Of a stretch of DNA of 64,000 bases, positions 9,678-18,230 are shown piece after piece. Origin of the DNA: an uncultured Winogradskyella sp. (lineage in GTDB: Bacteria; Bacteroidota; Bacteroidia; Flavobacteriales; Flavobacteriaceae). The position numbers were made by a program, and so were the translations under genes. The notes under the pieces are model-generated. The model saw nothing but the letters and a program-made list of their open reading frames with translations. It made no database searches and was not told where the DNA came from. Within the stretch, counting starts at the first letter, position 1. The number at the start of each line of letters is the position of its first letter. The stretch spans positions 62,001 to 126,000 of the forward strand of contig NZ_CANLYI010000011.1 of NCBI RefSeq assembly GCF_947495255.1. Reading direction: 5' to 3'.

Positions 9678-12125
9678 ATGATTAAAAATTATTTCAAAAT
9701 AGCATGGAGGAACTTAATGAAGCACAAGGTGTTTTCTCTAATCAATGTTATAGGTTTAACCATTGGGTTAAGTGCTTCGTTTGTGATAGGATTAATTATT
9801 TATTATGATGCTTCTTTTGATACATTTCATAAAGACAAGGAACAGATTTATAGAGTGGTCTCGGATTTTTATAGTCCAGATGGTGAGTTTTCTGTACCTG
9901 GTGTAACCTTGGCTTTAGAGGATGCAATAAAAGATAATTCTAATTTTGAAACTGTAAGTGGTTTTTATATAGAACGACCTTCTAAAGTAGAAAATCGTGA
10001 AAATGGTTCAGAGTTTAAATGGCCTAATTTTGTCATTTTTACGGATGCTAATTATTTTAAAATTTTCAATTATAAATTTTTGGCTGGTGATACAACTGAT
10101 CTATTATCAAATCCTAATAACGTAATTCTTACTAAAAATAGAGCTTCAGATTATTTTCCTAATACGTCACCATCGGATATCATTGGGAAAACTTTGGTGT
10201 ATAATGATTCCCTTAATGTAACTGTGACAGGAATTGTAGAAAATTTTAAAGAACGATCGGATTTTTTTTTTGAAGAATTTATATCACATCCTACGCTTTT
10301 AAATACGCGTTTACGTGAAAATATTATTAGTAAAGACTGGAACAATACTAATGATTCTTCTCAGCTTTTTGTAAAAGTGGCTTCAAATGCAAACTTGTCA
10401 AGTATTCAAAAACGTTTTGATGATTTAGCCAAAGAGCATCAAGATGAAGATTCAAAAAAATATGGAGAGGAACAAGTGTTTTCTTTACAACCATTATCAG
10501 ATATTCATTTTAATCAACGGTATGGAATTTACGATTGGAGTAAAGGCCAGGCTAATAAATCACTATTAATAAATCTTTCGTTAGTCGCTTTGTTTTTATT
10601 GGTTTTAGGGTGTATAAACTTTGTGAATCTTAATACAGCACAAGCATCTCAACGTGCTAAAGAAATTGGTATTCGAAAAACGTTAGGAAGTACTAGAAAG
10701 CAGCTTATTATTCAGTTTATGGGAGAAACGTTTTTGTTGGTAATTGTTTCGGCATTATTGTCAATTTTACTTTCTAAATCGTTAATCAATGTGTTTTCAG
10801 ATTTTGTCCCAGAAGGTTTAAGTTTCGAGCTTTTTAAAACACCTGTAATTATTTTTGGAATCATCATTTTACTCTTGTTGGTTACATTCTTATCAGGCTT
10901 TTATCCTGCATTAATTCTATCTAGATATAATACAGTATCTGTATTGAAAAATCATACTGCTATTGGAGAAAACAAGGTGAAGCTTAGAAAATTCTTAACT
11001 GTATTTCAGTTCTCTATTGCTCAGGTATTCATAATTGCAACATTACTAGTTGGCAGACAAATTACCTTTCTTTTAGAAACAGATATGGGATTTAAAACGG
11101 ATGCTATTGTTTCAGTTTTTAGTCCTAGAGCCGAACGCGAAATTTCTAAAAAAGAGATTTATGCGGAGAAGCTGCGTGCAATTCCTGAAATTAAAGAAAT
11201 TAGTGTTGGTGGTACACCTCCTGCATCTATTTCAACAAATAGTACAACGGTAACTTACAATGATGGTGTAAACGAGATTAATTCAGACTTGCAATTTATT
11301 TTTGGAGATATTAATTATTCAAAAGTATTTGAGTTAGATATTCTTGCAGGAAGAACCATAAGAAATGATACCGTAAAAGAATTAGTTATTAATGAAACTT
11401 GCATGCGAAAACTTGGTTTTAAAAATCCTGAGGATGCTATTGGTAAAACAGTTATGTTAAGTGATCAAAGTATTCCTATCGTTGGTGTTATGGCAGATTT
11501 TTTTCAGCGTTCTTTAAAGAGTGATGTAAAACCAATGGCACTTCGTGGCGATTGGCATCGACCAGATTGGAGTCAGTTTCAAGCTATCCATATAGCATTA
11601 CAAAGTGAATCTTCAGAAGGACTCCAATCCACACTTGTAAAGATTGAAGATGCTTATAAATCTGTTTATTCAGAATCAGATGATTATAGAATTGAGTTTT
11701 TAGATGAAACAATACAGAGCTTTTACAACAGAGAACAGAAGATATCGAGACTCTTAAATTGGGCAACAGGTTTGTCTATTTTAATTAGTTGTTTAGGTCT
11801 TTTAGGTTTAGTCGTTTATACCACAAATAGACGAGTAAAAGAAATAGGAGTACGTAAAGTATTGGGTGCTTCGCTGCTGCAAATTAATACGCTATTGTGT
11901 AAAGAATTTTTAATCTTGGTGGCTGTTGCATTTGTAATTGCTTCTCCAATTGCTTGGTATGGTATTAGTCATTGGCTTCAAGATTTTGCTTATAAAACCA
12001 ATATTAGTTTTTGGGTGTTTTTAGCGAGTGGATTGGCAATGCTGTTTTTTGCATTACTAATAATAAGTGTAAAAACACTTCAGGCTGCTAATGCAAACCC
12101 TGTGGAGTCATTACGGTCAGAATAA
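9678..12125 (+). CDS. FtsX/MacB-like ABC permease (fourth paralog)
   Basis: An 815-residue duplicated MacB/FtsX permease, the last gene of the first unit. Signatures are KEIGIRKTLGSTRKQL and KEIGVRKVLGASLLQ. The last helix bundle is followed by NPVESLRSE. After its stop comes a 173-base region with the second sigma-54-type promoter, so the two units are separated by a promoter. No terminator hairpin is obvious, so read-through is possible. Confidence 0.87.
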   Translation: MIKNYFKIAWRNLMKHKVFSLINVIGLTIGLSASFVIGLIIYYDASFDTFHKDKEQIYRVVSDFYSPDGEFSVPGVTLALEDAIKDNSNFETVSGFYIERPSKVENRENGSEFKWPNFVIFTDANYFKIFNYKFLAGDTTDLLSNPNNVILTKNRASDYFPNTSPSDIIGKTLVYNDSLNVTVTGIVENFKERSDFFFEEFISHPTLLNTRLRENIISKDWNNTNDSSQLFVKVASNANLSSIQKRFDDLAKEHQDEDSKKYGEEQVFSLQPLSDIHFNQRYGIYDWSKGQANKSLLINLSLVALFLLVLGCINFVNLNTAQASQRAKEIGIRKTLGSTRKQLIIQFMGETFLLVIVSALLSILLSKSLINVFSDFVPEGLSFELFKTPVIIFGIIILLLLVTFLSGFYPALILSRYNTVSVLKNHTAIGENKVKLRKFLTVFQFSIAQVFIIATLLVGRQITFLLETDMGFKTDAIVSVFSPRAEREISKKEIYAEKLRAIPEIKEISVGGTPPASISTNSTTVTYNDGVNEINSDLQFIFGDINYSKVFELDILAGRTIRNDTVKELVINETCMRKLGFKNPEDAIGKTVMLSDQSIPIVGVMADFFQRSLKSDVKPMALRGDWHRPDWSQFQAIHIALQSESSEGLQSTLVKIEDAYKSVYSESDDYRIEFLDETIQSFYNREQKISRLLNWATGLSILISCLGLLGLVVYTTNRRVKEIGVRKVLGASLLQINTLLCKEFLILVAVAFVIASPIAWYGISHWLQDFAYKTNISFWVFLASGLAMLFFALLIISVKTLQAANANPVESLRSE

Positions 12126-12149
12126 ATAAGCATCACCTGTATTTTGAAC

Positions 12150-12187
12150 TGTTCGATTATGAACAAGAAGTGTATCAAAATCGGACA
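12150..12187 (+). promoter_or_regulatory. paired activator sites upstream of the second efflux unit
   Basis: TGTTC-N6-GAACA at 12150-12165 is a perfect dyad. TGTAT-N7-GGACA at 12171-12187 is identical over its 17 bases to the site at 102-118. The 21-base offset and the distance to the -24/-12 element match the first promoter exactly. Confidence 0.65.
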
Positions 12188-12239
12188 ATTTTATTTTGTA
12201 TTAATAATGTAGTGTATTGTCTTTTAGGTGTTTAGTGTT

Positions 12240-12257
12240 TTGGCATCATCTTGTCTA
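12240..12257 (+). promoter_or_regulatory. sigma-54-type -24/-12 promoter
   Basis: TTGGCATCATCTTGTC has the -24 GG at 12242-12243 and a C at -12 (12255). The -13 G is replaced by T. It begins 69 bases after the start of the proximal dyad, as in the first promoter. A transcript would start near 12267, 32 bases before the ATG at 12299. Confidence 0.6.
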
Positions 12258-12298
12258 TATGATTAGTATAAGTTATTAATTCAGTTAAATAAACGATT

Positions 12299-14650
12299 AT
12301 GATTTTAAATTATATAAAAATAGCATTTAGAACTTTACGTAAAAATAAAGGCTATAGTTTCCTTAATATTTTTGGATTAGCTATAGGAATAACATGTGCT
12401 AGTTTAATTTTTCTTTGGGTAGAAGATGAGGTTAGTTTTGATTCTGGTTTTGCGAAACAAGATCAAGTTTACTATGTGCCAACGCATCAAGAATATGAAG
12501 GTGAATGGCGAACTTTTAATTCTACTCCAGGACCTTTGGCGGAAGCTATGAAAACGGAAATTCCTGGAGTTGTAAGAGCAGCGCGTACCAAACATAGGGA
12601 CTTTTTATTTTCTGTAGGAGAAAATGCGATTAACAGTTCTGGTCGTTTTGTAGATGAAGATTTTATTAAGATTTTAAGTTTAGAATTTATAGAAGGTAAT
12701 GCAAACGAGGCATTTAAAAACCCTGCAGCAATTGTTATTACCAAAGAAACAGCAGAATTACTCTATGGCGAAAACGTTAAGGTATTCGGAAAAACGTTAA
12801 AGGTTGATAATACTGAAAATTATATTATCTCTGGTGTTATTGAAAATTTACCGAGCAATGTTACATTTCCTTTTAATTGGGTTGCGCCTTTTGAGCGTTT
12901 TACGGACGGAAAGGAATGGACTAAGGGTTATGGTAGTTTTTTTGCAGATACATTTGTTGAATTATCACCAGAAGCTGATTTTGCTGCAGTAGATGCTCAG
13001 GTTAGAAATTTCTTAGAGAAGAAAACAGATGATGCAGATTCTAAAGCATTTTTACATTCTATAAAAGATTGGCATTTAAGAGATAATTTTGAAAACGCAA
13101 AACAAATAGGTGGTCGTATTGAATCTGTACGTTTATTTACTATCATCGCTTTAATTATTCTACTTATTGCGTGTATTAATTTCATGAATTTATCTACTGC
13201 GCGAAGCGAAAAACGTGCTAACGAAGTTGGTGTAAGAAAAGCAATGGGTTCTGGTCGTTCTCGATTAATTATTCAATTTATATCCGAAGCATTGATTCTT
13301 GCTTTTATATCAACTTTAGTAAGTGTTTTGCTTCTTTTTATTCTTTTGCCTCAATTTAATGTTCTTATCGAGAAGGAATTAGTTTTGGGACTTGCTCAGC
13401 CTTCGCATATTTTGTTTTTGTTTGGAATTACAATTGTTTGCGGCATTTTAGCAGGCCTTTATCCAGCATTTTATCTGTCATCATTTAAGCCTGTTGAGGT
13501 TTTAAAAGGTTTAAAAGTAACACAAGGTTCAGCTAATTTTATTAGAAAGGGATTAGTGGTGAGTCAATTTACAATTTCTATAGTTTTTATTATCAGTACC
13601 ATTATAGTATATCAACAAATTCGGCATATAAAAAATAGGGATTTAGGGTTTAATAAAGATCAATTGCTGTCTCTAAATGTCAATGGTACAATGATTGAAA
13701 AATTTTCAGTTATAAAACAAGATTTAATTAATTCGGGAGCAGTAACCAGTGTTGGTTTAAATAATTCGGGTGTTTTAAATGGCGGAAATAATGGTTCTGG
13801 TTTAGAATGGACAGGTGGAACAAATACTGAAGATGTGTTAATATTTTTTAGATATGTAAGTTCAGATTTTATTGAAACCGCAGGAATGGAACTTGCAGAA
13901 GGAAGGGGTTTTAGCGAAAATATAGCAAAAGATAGTACCAATGTTTTAATTACAGAGTCGTTTGCCAAATTAATGGGAGAAGGTAGTGCTATTGGTAAAA
14001 AAATAGATAGAGGTGCTACTTATACTGTCGTTGGTGTCGTAAAAGATTATCTATTTGGTGATATGTATGGACAAAGTGATCCAGTAATGTTTTTTAATTA
14101 TCATGGTGAAGCTAGCTATATGTATTTAAAAACCAATCCTCAAGTAGCAACAGATGCTATGTTGGCTAAAGTTGAGGCTGTGATGAAGAAACATAATCCT
14201 GCATTTCCTTTTGAATACAATTTTGTAGATGAAGCTTTTAATGCCAAATTTAAAAGTGAACAACTTGTAGGTAAATTGTCTCAGTTTTTTGCGCTGCTCG
14301 CTATTCTTATTTCATGTTTAGGGCTTTTTGGATTAGCAGCTTACACAGCAGAACAACGTAGTAAAGAAATAGGAGTGAGGAAAGTGTTAGGTGCAAGTGT
14401 TTCTGGGATTGTGAAATTATTGTCTAAGGACTTTTTAAAGTTAGTTGGTGTTTCAATATTAATTGCTATTCCTATTGCTTGGTATACCATGGATAATTGG
14501 CTTCAGAATTATGCTTATCGCATTGAAATTGATTGGTGGATATTTGTAATTGCAGGTCTCTCAGCGATATTAATTGCTATGGTAACTGTTAGTTTTCAGG
14601 CTGTAAAAGCAGCGATTGCAAATCCGGTAGATAGTTTAAAAACAGAATAA
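12299..14650 (+). CDS. FtsX/MacB-like ABC permease (fifth paralog)
   Basis: A 783-residue permease with the duplicated MacB-core/FtsX layout. FtsX signatures are VGVRKAMGSGRSRL and KEIGVRKVLGASVSG. It is the first gene of the second unit, followed at 20 bases by a secreted GIN-domain protein and then an ATPase. It is probably the permease served by the ATPase at 15433. It ends with NPVDSLKTE. Confidence 0.87.
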   Translation: MILNYIKIAFRTLRKNKGYSFLNIFGLAIGITCASLIFLWVEDEVSFDSGFAKQDQVYYVPTHQEYEGEWRTFNSTPGPLAEAMKTEIPGVVRAARTKHRDFLFSVGENAINSSGRFVDEDFIKILSLEFIEGNANEAFKNPAAIVITKETAELLYGENVKVFGKTLKVDNTENYIISGVIENLPSNVTFPFNWVAPFERFTDGKEWTKGYGSFFADTFVELSPEADFAAVDAQVRNFLEKKTDDADSKAFLHSIKDWHLRDNFENAKQIGGRIESVRLFTIIALIILLIACINFMNLSTARSEKRANEVGVRKAMGSGRSRLIIQFISEALILAFISTLVSVLLLFILLPQFNVLIEKELVLGLAQPSHILFLFGITIVCGILAGLYPAFYLSSFKPVEVLKGLKVTQGSANFIRKGLVVSQFTISIVFIISTIIVYQQIRHIKNRDLGFNKDQLLSLNVNGTMIEKFSVIKQDLINSGAVTSVGLNNSGVLNGGNNGSGLEWTGGTNTEDVLIFFRYVSSDFIETAGMELAEGRGFSENIAKDSTNVLITESFAKLMGEGSAIGKKIDRGATYTVVGVVKDYLFGDMYGQSDPVMFFNYHGEASYMYLKTNPQVATDAMLAKVEAVMKKHNPAFPFEYNFVDEAFNAKFKSEQLVGKLSQFFALLAILISCLGLFGLAAYTAEQRSKEIGVRKVLGASVSGIVKLLSKDFLKLVGVSILIAIPIAWYTMDNWLQNYAYRIEIDWWIFVIAGLSAILIAMVTVSFQAVKAAIANPVDSLKTE

Positions 14651-14670
14651 AACATTAAAAAAATAATATC

Positions 14671-15414
14671 ATGAAAAATTCAAAATACCTAATAATTATT
14701 ATCATGCTTTGTGTAGGTCAATTAACACAAGCACAAACTAAGCATTCTGTTGCTTCATTTACAAAAGTTATTATCAGTCCGCACATAGAAACTACGTTTG
14801 TGCAAGGCGATGAAGAATCTGTTACCATTTTAAATAATACAGAATCCGATGATAAAGTAAATATTGAAGTTAATAAAAATACACTTCGAGTTTATTTGGA
14901 AGATGCGAAAGAAACAACAAAGCAAGAGACTATTGAAAAAGATGGTGTAAAAATGAAAGTGCCAATTTATAAAGGCAAGGTGTTAACGATTCTTGTAACT
15001 TATAAAAGCATTGAAACTATGTCGTTAAGAGGAGAACAACGCACGTATTGTGAGAGTTTAATGGATGCAAAAAAGTTTAAACTTTACATTTATGGCGAAT
15101 CGCAAATAACGTTTAATGACGTAAAGTTTGATACGTTTAATGTTGATATTTATGGAGAAAGTCATTTAATAATAAATAAAGGGACTATAAATGCACAAAA
15201 TATAACAGCATACGGAGCTGGTAGTATAAATCTTATTGAAGTTGATAATAAGATCTCAAAGCTAAAAGCTTATGGAGAGGCTGTTTTTAAAATTCAGGCT
15301 TCAAAAAGTATAAAATTTACGGCTTATGGAGAAGCGACTTTAAGATATAAAGGTGATGCTGAAGTAAATAAAGGATTAAGTTTTGGAGATTCAGAAATCA
15401 CCAGAGTAGACTAA
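14671..15414 (+). CDS. secreted GIN-domain protein (DUF2807-like)
   Basis: A 247-residue protein with a signal peptide ending near TQAQT. The rest is a repetitive beta structure with recurring YGE motifs (IYGESQITF, IYGESHLII, AYGAGSINL, AYGEAVFKI, AYGEATLRY). This matches the head GIN domain fold, a right-handed beta-solenoid common in Bacteroidota. It sits between permease and ATPase genes, so it is likely an envelope accessory or substrate of the exporter. Its biochemical role is unknown. Confidence 0.75.
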   Translation: MKNSKYLIIIIMLCVGQLTQAQTKHSVASFTKVIISPHIETTFVQGDEESVTILNNTESDDKVNIEVNKNTLRVYLEDAKETTKQETIEKDGVKMKVPIYKGKVLTILVTYKSIETMSLRGEQRTYCESLMDAKKFKLYIYGESQITFNDVKFDTFNVDIYGESHLIINKGTINAQNITAYGAGSINLIEVDNKISKLKAYGEAVFKIQASKSIKFTAYGEATLRYKGDAEVNKGLSFGDSEITRVD

Positions 15415-15432
15415 TTTTAAATACCAATTAAA

Positions 15433-16110
15433 ATGATAAACACATTATTAAGTCTTAACGAAGCAACAAGAACAGTTAATTCTGGGAGTAATAAAGTTAC
15501 ACTTCTAAATAATATTAATTTAGATGTAAAAGAAGGCGAATTCATTTCACTTATGGGACCATCTGGTTCTGGTAAATCTACGTTATTGAATTGTATTGGA
15601 ATGTTAGATAGTTTTACAGATGGAGGTTACACGTTCTTAGGAGAGCCAGTGCATAGCATGAAAGAAAAAAACAGGTCTAAACTCTATAAGGAGTATATCG
15701 GTTTTGTGTTTCAGGCTTATCATCTTATTGATGAATTAAATGTGTATGAAAACATTGAAACGCCTTTACTATATAAAAATGTAAAATCGTCTGAGCGTAA
15801 AGCCATGGTGGCAGACATGTTAGACAGATTTAATATTGTTGGAAAGAAAGATTTATTTCCGGTTCAGTTAAGTGGAGGACAACAACAATTGGTTGGTGTT
15901 GCTAGAGCATTAATTGGAAAGCCAAAATTAATCCTAGCAGATGAGCCAACAGGAAACTTAAACTCTAAGCAAAGTGAAGAAATTATGGAGTTATTTGCTG
16001 AATTAAATAAAGAAGGCGTAACCATTATACAAGCTACACATTCTGAAAAGAATGCCTCATATGGCTCTAGAGTTATTAATCTACTAGACGGAAAAATAGT
16101 TTCAGAATAA
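15433..16110 (+). CDS. ABC transporter ATPase with altered signature and D-loop
   Basis: A 225-residue MacB/LolD-type ATPase. Walker A GPSGSGKST, Walker B LILADEPTGNL and the H-loop His (ATHS) are intact. Two positions are unusual: the signature reads LSGGQQQLVGVARA with Leu for the common Arg, and the D-loop reads NLN where NLD is usual. Both affect dimer-interface contacts in this family, so activity may be reduced. It is the second ATPase of the locus and precedes the TolC-like gene. Confidence 0.88.
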   Translation: MINTLLSLNEATRTVNSGSNKVTLLNNINLDVKEGEFISLMGPSGSGKSTLLNCIGMLDSFTDGGYTFLGEPVHSMKEKNRSKLYKEYIGFVFQAYHLIDELNVYENIETPLLYKNVKSSERKAMVADMLDRFNIVGKKDLFPVQLSGGQQQLVGVARALIGKPKLILADEPTGNLNSKQSEEIMELFAELNKEGVTIIQATHSEKNASYGSRVINLLDGKIVSE

Positions 16111-16124
16111 AATAAATTTAAATG

Positions 16125-16161
16125 CTTCAATTGTCCTCTTGAGGGGACTTTAGGGGTGTTT
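16125..16161. repeat. short intergenic palindromic element
   Basis: GTCCTCTT followed at once by GAGGGGAC forms an 8-bp stem counting G-T pairs, next to TTTAGGGGTG. It lies between the ATPase and TolC-like genes. Similar elements are dispersed between genes in Bacteroidota genomes. Confidence 0.4.
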
Positions 16162-16176
16162 TATTAACATGTAATC

Positions 16177-17598
16177 ATGAAAAACAGATACATAATATTA
16201 ACCATCACATTTTTGATGAGTTTCATAAGTTTTGCTCAAAATGAAGCGAATAAAATATACTCGTTAGAAGACTGTATATCAATAGCTCTTGAAAATAATA
16301 TTAATTTAAAATCGACAAATTTATTAGCAAATACAGCTAAGGTTAATTATCAACAATCAAAAGCTGACATGTTGCCAAGCGTTAACGGAAGTTTTAATTT
16401 AGGTGTAAACGATGGTAGGAGTATAGATCCTTTTACAAATGATTTTATAAATCAAGAATTAACATTTTCTAACTTAGGATTAAGCTTAGATATGACTATT
16501 TTTAATGGTTTTAGATTATTAAATTCTGCCAAACAAAATCGATTAAATAAAAAAGCATCAGAATTAGAAACTGAAGCGGCACAACAAGATTTAATATTGA
16601 ATGTCACCTTGGCTTATCTCCAAGTTTTAAATGCTAAAGACGTTTTAGATTTATCCAAAGCACGATTAGAAACTACGGAACAACAGCTAAAAATTCAAAA
16701 AGAATTCTTCGAAAGTGAATCAGGGAACCCAGCAGATTATGCAGATATTTTGGGGCAAGTCGCAAGTGATGAAACTAGTCTTCTGGTTTCTGAAAGTAGT
16801 TTGAATAATGCCAAATTAAATCTAATGCAGTTACTCAATTTAGAGTCGGATATAATGATTGATTCAAATCAAATTATTCTAGATTTTGAAAAATATAATT
16901 TATCAGCAGAGGACGTTTATTCGGAAGCTTTACAAAATTTAGCAACCTTTAAAGCTAAAGAGTTACGTATTGATGCAGCAAAGAAAGGTGTGCATGTCGC
17001 TAAGTCTCAATTTACACCAGAAATATCGCTTTTTGGAGGTGTAAATACAAATTATTCTAGCGCCGCAGAATCGTTTTCGTCTGTTGGTTCTAGTATTGTG
17101 GAAACTGGGGATTTTGTAACTGTAGATGGGCAAGATTTACCAATTATGACCGAACAAAATTCATTTTCGTCTCAAGGTATTGATTACAAAGATCAATTAG
17201 ATAATAACTTAAATACCGTTGTAGGTGTTGCGATTAGTGTGCCATTATTTAATGGTTTTAGAGCTAAAAATAATGTGGTATTAGAAAAAATTCAAGTAGA
17301 AGAATCAATGTTAGAACTAGAACGTACACACTTAGATATAAAAAATACAATAGCACAAGTTCATTTTGATATGGAAGCGGTTTATAAGCGTCATCAAAGT
17401 TTAGAAAAACAAGTTGAAGCATACCAAGAATCTTATCGTATAAATGATATTAGATTTAAAAATGGTGTTTCTAATTTCTTAAATTATATTTCAAGTAAAA
17501 ACAATTTAGATAATGCTAAAGTAAATTTGGCTAATGCTAAATATGAATATTTGTTGAGAGTGAGAGTTTTAGATTATTATAGAGGTGTAGTAAACTAG
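16177..17598 (+). CDS. TolC-family outer membrane efflux protein
   Basis: A 473-residue outer-membrane channel subunit. A signal peptide ends near SFAQNEANKI. Two outer-membrane efflux repeats follow, with long Gln/Asn/Leu-rich helices (for example LEDCISIALENNINLKSTNLLANTA) and NPADYADILGQ. It completes the tripartite pump with the adaptor at 217 and the FtsX permeases. It is last in the second unit; the next gene has its own promoter. Confidence 0.9.
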   Translation: MKNRYIILTITFLMSFISFAQNEANKIYSLEDCISIALENNINLKSTNLLANTAKVNYQQSKADMLPSVNGSFNLGVNDGRSIDPFTNDFINQELTFSNLGLSLDMTIFNGFRLLNSAKQNRLNKKASELETEAAQQDLILNVTLAYLQVLNAKDVLDLSKARLETTEQQLKIQKEFFESESGNPADYADILGQVASDETSLLVSESSLNNAKLNLMQLLNLESDIMIDSNQIILDFEKYNLSAEDVYSEALQNLATFKAKELRIDAAKKGVHVAKSQFTPEISLFGGVNTNYSSAAESFSSVGSSIVETGDFVTVDGQDLPIMTEQNSFSSQGIDYKDQLDNNLNTVVGVAISVPLFNGFRAKNNVVLEKIQVEESMLELERTHLDIKNTIAQVHFDMEAVYKRHQSLEKQVEAYQESYRINDIRFKNGVSNFLNYISSKNNLDNAKVNLANAKYEYLLRVRVLDYYRGVVN

Positions 17599-17646
17599 TT
17601 TTCGTTAACTTTTTCATAATTACATAGATTATCTTGAGTATCATTC

Positions 17647-17675
17647 TTTATTCTCTGTTATTAATAATAGTTTTG
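17647..17675 (+). promoter_or_regulatory. Bacteroidota-type promoter of the isomerase gene
   Basis: TAGTTTTG at 17668-17675 matches the -7 consensus TAnnTTTG. It is preceded after 17 bases by TTTA (17647-17650), close to the -33 TTTG. A start near 17681 gives a leader of about 24 bases. Confidence 0.45.
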
Positions 17676-17704
17676 CAACTTATTTAAAATGAAATCACAA
17701 ATTT

Positions 17705-18133
17705 ATGAGTCAAGTAAAAGAGAATGATACGGTAAAAGTTCATTACACAGGGAAATTAAAAAGCGGACAAATCTTTGATAGTTCTTTAGAGCGCGAGCCT
17801 TTAGAATTTACTTTAGGACAAGGTATGTTGATTCCTGGTTTTGAAAAAGCGGTTATCGATATGAAAGTGAACGATAAAAAAACGGTTGATATTCCTGTGG
17901 CAGAAGCTTATGGAGATATCATAAAAGAATTATTTCACAAAGTAGCAAAAGCACAATTACCACCAGAAATGGAGCCAGCTGTAGGTTTAGGTTTGGCATC
18001 AAGAGATGAGCAAGGTAATGAGCACCAATTTAGAATCGTTGAGGTAAATGAGGACCATGTTATTGTAGATGGAAACCATCCTTTAGCAGGACAAGAATTA
18101 GTATTTGATCTTGAGTTAGTTGAGATAAAATAA
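17705..18133 (+). CDS. FKBP-type peptidyl-prolyl isomerase, SlyD-like
   Basis: A 142-residue cytosolic prolyl isomerase. The FKBP core VKVHYTGKLKSGQIFDSS...LGQGMLIPGFEKAV is at residues 9-50. An insert-in-flap region follows (EAYGDIIKELFHKVAKAQLPPEMEP). The closing strand DGNHPLAGQELVFDLELVEI is typical of SlyD. It lacks the His-rich metal-binding tail of E. coli SlyD. It is monocistronic, with its own promoter and a strong terminator. Confidence 0.9.
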   Translation: MSQVKENDTVKVHYTGKLKSGQIFDSSLEREPLEFTLGQGMLIPGFEKAVIDMKVNDKKTVDIPVAEAYGDIIKELFHKVAKAQLPPEMEPAVGLGLASRDEQGNEHQFRIVEVNEDHVIVDGNHPLAGQELVFDLELVEIK

Positions 18134-18160
18134 ATTCTTATAGCCATAAAAAAAACAAAA

Positions 18161-18190
18161 GCCTGTGAAATAAAATTCACAGGCTTTTTT
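18161..18190. terminator. bidirectional intrinsic terminator
   Basis: GCCTGTGAA and TTCACAGGC form a perfect 9-bp stem with a 6-base loop, followed by TTTTTT. The other side is A-rich, so it can also terminate the convergent sulfatase transcript. Confidence 0.9.
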
Positions 18191-18230
18191 ATTTGAAAAT
18201 TTGCTATTAATCAAATAAGGATCAATTATT

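Noticed and set aside
2397..14650. Many 60-100 codon frames opposite or within the permease genes
   Set aside because: They lie entirely inside well-supported genes and show no domain, leader or conserved pattern of their own.
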